Positions 23,756-29,185 of a stretch of 29,185 nucleotides of DNA are shown here, in pieces. The stretch comes from F23-B02 sp963629425 (GTDB lineage Bacteria > Bacillota > Clostridia > Oscillospirales > Oscillospiraceae), in the NCBI GenBank assembly GCA_963629425.1, contig CAVGIU010000010.1:1-29185 (forward strand), in the 5' to 3' direction. The position numbers and the translations under genes are program-made. The notes under the pieces were generated by a model that searched no databases, was not told the origin of the DNA, and saw only the letters and a program-made list of their open reading frames with translations. Every line of letters begins with the position of its first letter. Position 1 is the first letter of the stretch.

Positions 23756-24244
23756 ATGGAAAAGCAGCAGTACATCGAAGCGGGCAAGATCGTTAATACA
23801 CACGGCGTGCGCGGCGAGGTCAAGATCCAGGTGTGGCTTGACAGTCCGGAGTTCATGCGCCGTTTTAAGACTATATATATTGATTCAAAGCCTAAAAAGC
23901 TCATCTCCTCGCGCGTGCATAAGGGCTTTCTCATAGCGCTGCTCGACGGAGTGGAGGACATAAATGCCGCCATGAGTCTTAAGAACAAAACGGTCTACAT
24001 AGACCGCGCCGACGCACCGCTTAAGAAGGGTGAGTATTTCCTGTGCGATATCATCGGCGCGTCAGTCGTGACCGAGGACGGCGAGAGCGTCGGAACGCTC
24101 GAGGACATTTTGGAAACTCCGGCATCATCAGTGTATATCGTGCACGGCGAGACAGAGCACATGATCCCTGCTGTGCCCGATTTTATTCTCAGTACCGACG
24201 CGGAAAACGGAGTAATCACCGTGAGATTGATCGAGGGAATGTGA
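23756..24244 (+). CDS. rimM: Ribosome maturation factor RimM
   Basis: RimM helps mature the 30S head and binds S19. The 162-residue protein starts with YIEAGKIVNTHGVRGEVKIQ, the hallmark RimM N-terminal barrel. The C-terminal PRC-barrel has GEYFLCDIIGASVV and MIPAVPDFI. Start ATG 23756 is fixed by TATGGAGG seven bases upstream; the longer frame from 23708 lies partly in the promoter. It is followed by trmD after six bases, the classic rimM-trmD pair. Confidence 0.96.
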   Translation: MEKQQYIEAGKIVNTHGVRGEVKIQVWLDSPEFMRRFKTIYIDSKPKKLISSRVHKGFLIALLDGVEDINAAMSLKNKTVYIDRADAPLKKGEYFLCDIIGASVVTEDGESVGTLEDILETPASSVYIVHGETEHMIPAVPDFILSTDAENGVITVRLIEGM

Positions 24245-24250
24245 TATATT

Positions 24251-25564
24251 ATGTCGACTAATGTGAATGAAAGTTCCCCCGCAATGAGAATAGATATAAT
24301 GACGCTTTTCCCCGATACGATGAACGCGATCATGCATGAGAGCATCCTCGGACGGGCCGCAAATAAGGGGATAATCGAAATAAATTGTGTACAGATACGC
24401 GATTATACGGAAAATAAGCAGTGCCAGGTCGATGACTATCCCTACGGTGGCGGATGGGGCTGTGTTATGATGGCGCAGCCGCTCAAATCATGCCTTGATG
24501 ACATTATGTCAACTGTTCAAGATAAGCGCAGCCGCGTTATCTACATGTCGCCGCAGGGTAAGCCCTACGATCAGGCGACAGCACGCAGACTCAAGGAGGA
24601 CTATGACCATCTTGTACTCGTGTGCGGCCACTATGAGGGCATCGACGAGCGCTTTATCGAGCAGTGTGTCGACGAGGAAATATCGCTGGGAGACTTCGTG
24701 CTCACCGGCGGCGAGCTCGCTGCGATGGCGGTGGCTGACTCCGTGTGCCGCCTTGTTCCGGGCGTTTTGGCTGATGAGGAATGCTTTACCGGCGAGAGCC
24801 ACTGGGACGGCGTGCTCGAATATCCGCAGTATACGCGCCCCGAGGTATGGGAGGGCAGGGAGGTGCCCAAGGTGCTTCTCGGAGGCGACCATGCCGCGGT
24901 CGCTCGCTGGCGGAGAAAAATGAGCCTTGAACGCACGATGGATAAGCGCCCGGATATGTTTGAAAAGCTCGAGCTCAGGGATAAGGCAGACCTTAAGCTC
25001 ATTGAGGAGATAAAAAAAGAGCGCAGCCGCATGCAGCTGACAAAGCCCGTCGAGTGCCGCGCGGCGACACCCGAGGATATCGACGCCATCATGCTCATCG
25101 TGCGTCAGGCGAGAAATTACCTAAAAAAGCACCGCGTCGATCAGTGGCAGGGCGAGTATCCGGCCTCAGAGCACTTCATGCCGGACATAAGTGCGGGCCG
25201 GTGCCGTGTCATGACTTACGGCGGAGCCATCGCGGGATTTTTCTGCCTGAGTGAGGAGCCCGAGCCCGACTATGATGGCATCACCGACGGACGCTGGCAC
25301 GGCGACGGAAAATACTGCACGCTGCACCGCGCTGCCGTTGCCGCCGAATTTCGCGGCACCGGGCTGAGCGAAAAGCTCATGGCGGCGCTTGAGGAACAGG
25401 CAAGAGAGATCGGCGCTCAGGCCATACGCACGGATACGCACAGGAAAAACAAGGCCATGCAGCAGCTCCTTCGCCGCAGCGGCTTTGTATACCGCGGCAA
25501 TATGCTCTGCTCTTCCGAGCCGGAGCACGATCCCGCGCGGCAGTGCTTTGAAAAAATGCTTTGA
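24251..25564 (+). CDS. trmD: Fusion of tRNA (guanine-N1-)-methyltransferase TrmD with a GNAT acetyltransferase
   Basis: Residues 12-255 are a complete TrmD, the trefoil-knot enzyme that methylates G37 of tRNAs and prevents frameshifting. Visible motifs are MRIDIMTLFPD, YMSPQGKPYDQ, LVCGHYEGIDERF, ISLGDFVLTGGELAAM and YTRPEVWEG. From about 261 a second complete domain follows in the same frame. It has CRAATPEDIDAIMLIVRQAR, VDQWQGEYP, YCTLHRAAVAAEFRGTGLSEKLM with the acetyl-CoA loop RGTG, and IRTDTHRKNKAMQQLLRRSGF, a standard GNAT family acetyltransferase. TrmD alone is about 240-250 residues; this product is 437. No stop lies between the domains, but Met261 could allow separate initiation. The GNAT substrate is unknown. 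The start at 24251 has only a distant GAGGGA; ATG 24284 is the alternative. Confidence 0.93.
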   Translation: MSTNVNESSPAMRIDIMTLFPDTMNAIMHESILGRAANKGIIEINCVQIRDYTENKQCQVDDYPYGGGWGCVMMAQPLKSCLDDIMSTVQDKRSRVIYMSPQGKPYDQATARRLKEDYDHLVLVCGHYEGIDERFIEQCVDEEISLGDFVLTGGELAAMAVADSVCRLVPGVLADEECFTGESHWDGVLEYPQYTRPEVWEGREVPKVLLGGDHAAVARWRRKMSLERTMDKRPDMFEKLELRDKADLKLIEEIKKERSRMQLTKPVECRAATPEDIDAIMLIVRQARNYLKKHRVDQWQGEYPASEHFMPDISAGRCRVMTYGGAIAGFFCLSEEPEPDYDGITDGRWHGDGKYCTLHRAAVAAEFRGTGLSEKLMAALEEQAREIGAQAIRTDTHRKNKAMQQLLRRSGFVYRGNMLCSSEPEHDPARQCFEKML

Positions 25565-25574
25565 CGAGGTTTAT

Positions 25575-26435
25575 ATGGATCTTACGAACATAAATGAAAT
25601 TAGAACGCTCCTGTCGCGGCACGGCTTCCGCTTTTCAAAAAGCAAGGGGCAGAATTTTCTGACAGCCGCGTGGGTACCCGAGGATATAGCCGACGCTGCG
25701 GGACTTGATGAGCGCACCGGCGTTATGGAGATAGGCCCCGGCATCGGCTGCCTTACCGAGCAGCTTTCCATGCGTGCGGGAAAGGTCATCTCCGTTGAGC
25801 TAGACACGGCGCTCAGACCCGTTTTGGCGGAAACTCTCGCCGGGTGCGAAAATGTTGAGATAGTCTACGAGGATGCGCTGAAGTTAGATATTCCAAAGCT
25901 TTTGGACGAAAAAATGCCCGGGATGCGACACGTTGTGTGCGCAAATCTGCCGTATAATGTGACAGGACCGGTGATATCGAAGCTTTTAAAATGCCGCTGC
26001 TTTGACTCAGTCACGGTAATGATCCAGCGCGAGGTCGCGCGCAGAATATGCGCAAATCCCGGAACGGGCGATTACGGGGAATTTACGGTGTTTGTCAACT
26101 GGTACGCGCATCCAGAGATGCTGTTCGACGTGCCGCCGGGCTGCTTCATCCCTCAGCCGAAGGTGACATCGAGCGTCATACGCCTTAACTGTCGGGAGAC
26201 TCCGCCCGTCGAGGTAAAAAGCGAGGCGCTGTTCATGCGCGTGGTGAGGGCGGCCTTTGCCCAAAGACGCAAAACGCTTCTTAACGCACTGAGCGCGGGA
26301 TTTGGGGAATTATCGAAGGATCAGATCGAAAAATGCCTGCTTGATAGCGGATTTGACCCAAAAGTGCGCGGAGAAGTTCTCTCAATTGGTGAATTTGCAA
26401 AAATCGCCGATGCTTTTTTCTCTGTTTTGGATTAA
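25575..26435 (+). CDS. rsmA: 16S rRNA (adenine1518-N6/adenine1519-N6)-dimethyltransferase
   Basis: RsmA (KsgA) dimethylates two adjacent adenines in helix 45 of 16S rRNA late in 30S assembly. The 286-residue protein has GQNFL at 25-29, SAM motif VMEIGPGIG at 50-58, acidic VELD, and catalytic NLPY at 124-127. It then has the C-terminal FAQRRKTLLNAL block that contacts rRNA. Start ATG 25575 is 10 bases after the trmD-GNAT stop, with GAGG in between. A longer frame back to 25389 runs over the GNAT coding region and is spurious. It is the last gene of this unit, and no strong terminator is visible in the 154 bases before ppdK. Confidence 0.96.
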   Translation: MDLTNINEIRTLLSRHGFRFSKSKGQNFLTAAWVPEDIADAAGLDERTGVMEIGPGIGCLTEQLSMRAGKVISVELDTALRPVLAETLAGCENVEIVYEDALKLDIPKLLDEKMPGMRHVVCANLPYNVTGPVISKLLKCRCFDSVTVMIQREVARRICANPGTGDYGEFTVFVNWYAHPEMLFDVPPGCFIPQPKVTSSVIRLNCRETPPVEVKSEALFMRVVRAAFAQRRKTLLNALSAGFGELSKDQIEKCLLDSGFDPKVRGEVLSIGEFAKIADAFFSVLD

Positions 26436-26543
26436 TTTTTGTATGCAAAGTGCATTGATTAAGAGCTGTCAAAGATGATAGTCTTAATAGCGGTGATATC
26501 GGTAATAATTCTATAGATTATAGTAAGGAATCAAGTCAAAAAA

Positions 26544-26563
26544 CGCGTACAAATCTGTGCGCG
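26544..26563 (+). promoter_or_regulatory. Inverted repeat in the ppdK leader
   Basis: CGCGTACA (26544-26551) and TGTGCGCG (26556-26563) form an 8-bp dyad with one G-U pair and an AATC loop, ending about ten bases before the AAAGGA ribosome binding site. It could be an operator or an mRNA hairpin. No clear promoter was found in 26436-26589, although several AT-rich -10-like stretches lie at 26490-26530. Confidence 0.35.
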
Positions 26564-26589
26564 CATGCATAGAAAGGATGATTATACCA

Positions 26590-29185
26590 ATGAGCAAGAA
26601 GTATGTTTATCTGTTCTCCGAAGGCAATGCGAAGATGCGTGAGCTTCTCGGCGGCAAGGGTGCAAACCTGGCGGAAATGACCAACATCGGTCTGCCCGTA
26701 CCTCAGGGCTTCACCATCACCACCGAGGCCTGCACGCAGTACTATGAAGACGGTCAGAAGATCAACGACGAGATCATGGCCGAGATCATGGAGTATGTAG
26801 TGAAGATGGAAGGCATCACCGGCAAGAAGTTCGGCGATCTTGAAAATCCCCTCCTCGTCTCCGTTCGCTCCGGCGCACGCGCATCCATGCCCGGCATGAT
26901 GGACACGATCCTCAACCTCGGTCTTAACGAGCAGGTCGTTGAAGTCATTGCCAAGAAGTCAAACAACCCTCGCTGGGCATGGGACTGCTACCGCCGCTTT
27001 ATTCAGATGTACTCCGACGTTGTCATGGAGGTCGGCAAAAAATACTTCGAGCAGCTTATTGATGAAATGAAAGAGGATCGCGGCGTAACTCAGGACGTTG
27101 AGCTGACCGCAGACGACCTCAAGGAGCTTGCAGGCAAGTTCAAGGCAGAATACAAGGAAAAGATCGGCGAGGACTTCCCCACCGACCCGAAAGAGCAGCT
27201 CATGGGCGCCATCAAGGCAGTTTTCCGCAGCTGGGATAACCCCCGTGCGAACGTCTACCGCCGCGATAACGACATCCCCTACAGCTGGGGCACTGCTGTC
27301 AACGTGCAGTCCATGGCCTTCGGCAACATGGGCGATGACTGCGGCACCGGCGTTGCGTTCACCCGCGACCCCGCTACCGGCGAGAAGAAGCTTATGGGCG
27401 AGTTCCTTACCAACGCACAGGGCGAAGATGTCGTTGCAGGCGTCCGTACCCCGATGCCCATCGCACAGATGGCAGAGAAGTTCCCCGAGGCTTTTGCTCA
27501 GTTCGAGAGCGTCTGCAAGACCCTCGAGAACCACTACCGCGATATGCAGGACATGGAGTTCACCGTTGAAAACGGCAAGCTCTACATGCTCCAGACCCGT
27601 AACGGCAAGCGCACCGCGCAGGCAGCGCTCAAGATCGCATGCGACCTCGTCGACGAGGGCATGATCAGCGAAAAAGAAGCCGTTGCGATGATAGATCCGA
27701 GAAACCTCGACACCCTGCTGCATCCCCAGTTTGACGCTGCCGCCATTAAGGCCGCAACTCCGATGGGCAAGGGCCTGGGTGCCTCCCCCGGCGCCGCATG
27801 CGGCAAGGTTGTGTTCACCGCCGAAGACGCAAAGGCATGGAACGAGCGCGGCGAGAAAGTCGTTCTCGTCCGTCTTGAGACCTCTCCTGAGGATATCGAG
27901 GGCATGAAGGCCGCACAGGGCATCCTGACCGTTCGCGGCGGCATGACCAGCCACGCGGCAGTTGTTGCCCGCGGCATGGGCAAGTGCTGCGTCTCCGGTT
28001 GCGGCGACATTAAGATGGACGAGGATAATAAACAGTTCACCCTCGCCGGTAAGACCTTCCACGAGGGCGACTTCATCTCTCTCGACGGCTCGACCGGTAA
28101 GATCTACGACGGCATTATCCCCACTGTTGACGCCACCATCGCGGGCGAGTTCGGCCGCATCATGGCATGGGCCGACAAGTATCGCCGTCTGCAGGTTCGC
28201 ACCAACGCCGATACTCCGTACGATGCACGCAAGGCACGCGAGCTCGGCGCACAGGGCATCGGCCTGACCCGCACAGAGCACATGTTCTTCGACAGTGACC
28301 GTATTGGCGCGTTCCGCGAGATGATCTGCGCCGACACGCTTGAAGAGCGCGTTGCGGCTCTTGCAAAGCTCGAGCCCATGCAGCAGACCGACTTCGAGGG
28401 TATCTACGAGGCAATGGAAGGCTGCCCGGTAACCATCCGCTTCCTTGATCCTCCTCTCCACGAGTTCGTTCCCACCGAGGAAGCCGACATCGAAGCACTG
28501 GCAAAGGCACAGGGCAAGACCGTCGAGGCCATCAAGGCGCTCATCGCATCCCTGCATGAGTTTAACCCCATGATGGGTCACCGCGGCTGCCGTCTGGCTG
28601 TCACCTATCCCGAGATCGCCGCAATGCAGACCCGTGCTGTCATCAGTGCCGCAATAAATGTTCAGAAGCGTCATCCCGAGTGGAAGATGGTTCCCGAGAT
28701 CATGATCCCGCTGGTCGGCGAGGTCAAGGAGCTCAAATACGTTAAGGACGTTGTCGTCAAGAACGCAGACGAGCTGATCGCCGCAAGCGGCCTCGATATG
28801 AAGTATCTCGTCGGCACCATGATCGAGATCCCGAGAGCGGCACTGACCGCAGATGAGATCGCCAAGGAGGCAGAGTTCTTCTCCTTCGGCACAAACGACC
28901 TGACACAGATGACATTCGGTTTCAGCCGCGACGACGCAGGCAAGTTCCTCGGCGCTTACTATGATAAGAAGATCTATGAGAACGACCCGTTTGCAAAGCT
29001 CGACCAGGTCGGCGTAGGCAAGCTCGTCAAGATGGCATGCCAGCTTGGCCGCGCAACTCGCCCCGACCTGCACCTGGGCATCTGCGGTGAGCACGGCGGC
29101 GACCCCTCGTCCGTCGAGTTCTGCCACAATGTCGGCCTCGACTATGTCTCCTGCAGCCCCTTCCGCGTTCCCATCGCCCGCCTCG
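26590..29185 (+). CDS. ppdK: Pyruvate, phosphate dikinase (cut by the window end)
   Basis: PPDK interconverts pyruvate, ATP and phosphate with phosphoenolpyruvate, AMP and pyrophosphate, a key glycolytic or gluconeogenic step in anaerobic Clostridia. The frame reads 865 codons without a stop and the well-studied Clostridium symbiosum enzyme has 874 residues, so about ten are missing. The N-terminal nucleotide domain has GGKGANLAEM and SVRSGARASMPGMMDT. The phosphocarrier histidine falls at residue 455 in GGMTSHAAV, the same number as in C. symbiosum. The C-terminal pyruvate-binding barrel has GTNDLTQMTFGFSRDD and the catalytic Cys at 832 in GICGEHGG. AAAGGA lies 11 bases before ATG 26590. No defects are visible. 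Confidence 0.97.
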   Translation, partial: MSKKYVYLFSEGNAKMRELLGGKGANLAEMTNIGLPVPQGFTITTEACTQYYEDGQKINDEIMAEIMEYVVKMEGITGKKFGDLENPLLVSVRSGARASMPGMMDTILNLGLNEQVVEVIAKKSNNPRWAWDCYRRFIQMYSDVVMEVGKKYFEQLIDEMKEDRGVTQDVELTADDLKELAGKFKAEYKEKIGEDFPTDPKEQLMGAIKAVFRSWDNPRANVYRRDNDIPYSWGTAVNVQSMAFGNMGDDCGTGVAFTRDPATGEKKLMGEFLTNAQGEDVVAGVRTPMPIAQMAEKFPEAFAQFESVCKTLENHYRDMQDMEFTVENGKLYMLQTRNGKRTAQAALKIACDLVDEGMISEKEAVAMIDPRNLDTLLHPQFDAAAIKAATPMGKGLGASPGAACGKVVFTAEDAKAWNERGEKVVLVRLETSPEDIEGMKAAQGILTVRGGMTSHAAVVARGMGKCCVSGCGDIKMDEDNKQFTLAGKTFHEGDFISLDGSTGKIYDGIIPTVDATIAGEFGRIMAWADKYRRLQVRTNADTPYDARKARELGAQGIGLTRTEHMFFDSDRIGAFREMICADTLEERVAALAKLEPMQQTDFEGIYEAMEGCPVTIRFLDPPLHEFVPTEEADIEALAKAQGKTVEAIKALIASLHEFNPMMGHRGCRLAVTYPEIAAMQTRAVISAAINVQKRHPEWKMVPEIMIPLVGEVKELKYVKDVVVKNADELIAASGLDMKYLVGTMIEIPRAALTADEIAKEAEFFSFGTNDLTQMTFGFSRDDAGKFLGAYYDKKIYENDPFAKLDQVGVGKLVKMACQLGRATRPDLHLGICGEHGGDPSSVEFCHNVGLDYVSCSPFRVPIARL

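Noticed and set aside
25389..25574. N-terminal extension of RsmA from 25389
   Set aside because: It overlaps the GNAT coding sequence in another frame and lacks family similarity. The real N-terminus begins at ATG 25575.
26959..29127. A 722-codon open frame on the minus strand opposite ppdK
   Set aside because: It is a codon-bias shadow. ppdK on the plus strand carries all catalytic motifs, while the antisense frame shows no recognisable domain and begins without a ribosome binding site.

Overview
The window looks like a chromosomal stretch from a moderately GC-rich Bacillota, most likely a gut-type Clostridia such as Oscillospirales. This is inferred from the T-box and manganese-riboswitch leaders, strong AGGAGG-type ribosome binding sites, the ylxM-ffh-rpsP-khpA and ymfF-ymfH gene groups, a Tn916/Tn1549-type integrase and a clostridial-type pyruvate phosphate dikinase. 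No rRNA, tRNA or CRISPR array was seen. No taxonomic marker could be searched, so the lineage is an inference.

Layout. Positions 1-2175 hold the end of a mobile element. A minus-strand scrap of a probable LysR-type regulator abuts a DnaC-like ATPase that has lost its Walker A half. An excisionase and a complete tyrosine integrase follow, with a tandem 11-bp repeat and a small palindrome that look like the element's attachment end. The element stops just before the ychF ribosome binding site. Next come ychF and a TRIC-type channel gene (3289-3924). A P-type cation ATPase (4139-6790) sits behind a yybP-ykoY manganese riboswitch, and thrS (7066-8817) sits behind a T-box leader whose specifier appears to be ACC (Thr). 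A LURP-one family gene (8865-9344) and a hairpin-rich intergenic block (9345-9642) close this half.

From 9643 to 14020 a tight minus-strand operon reads ymfF (inactive M16 peptidase-like), ymfH (M16 with HxxEH), lgt, a small charged helical protein of unknown function, and a nitroreductase. Junctions overlap or are a few bases apart. Upstream of it on the same strand is one very large gene (14072-21244, 2390 aa), a GT84-GH94 cyclic beta-1,2-glucan synthase-like membrane enzyme.

From 21327 the plus strand carries the translation and secretion housekeeping cluster. A near-consensus promoter precedes ylxM, ffh, rpsP and khpA, followed by a terminator. Then come rimM, a fused trmD-GNAT gene and rsmA. 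The window ends inside ppdK, about ten residues short of its expected C-terminus. Ordinary biology explains most of the window. The items most worth a second look are the TrmD-acetyltransferase fusion, the large glucan synthase-like protein, the hairpin-rich spacer flanked by two identical 24-bp copies, the attachment end of the element, and the abrupt junction near position 160.
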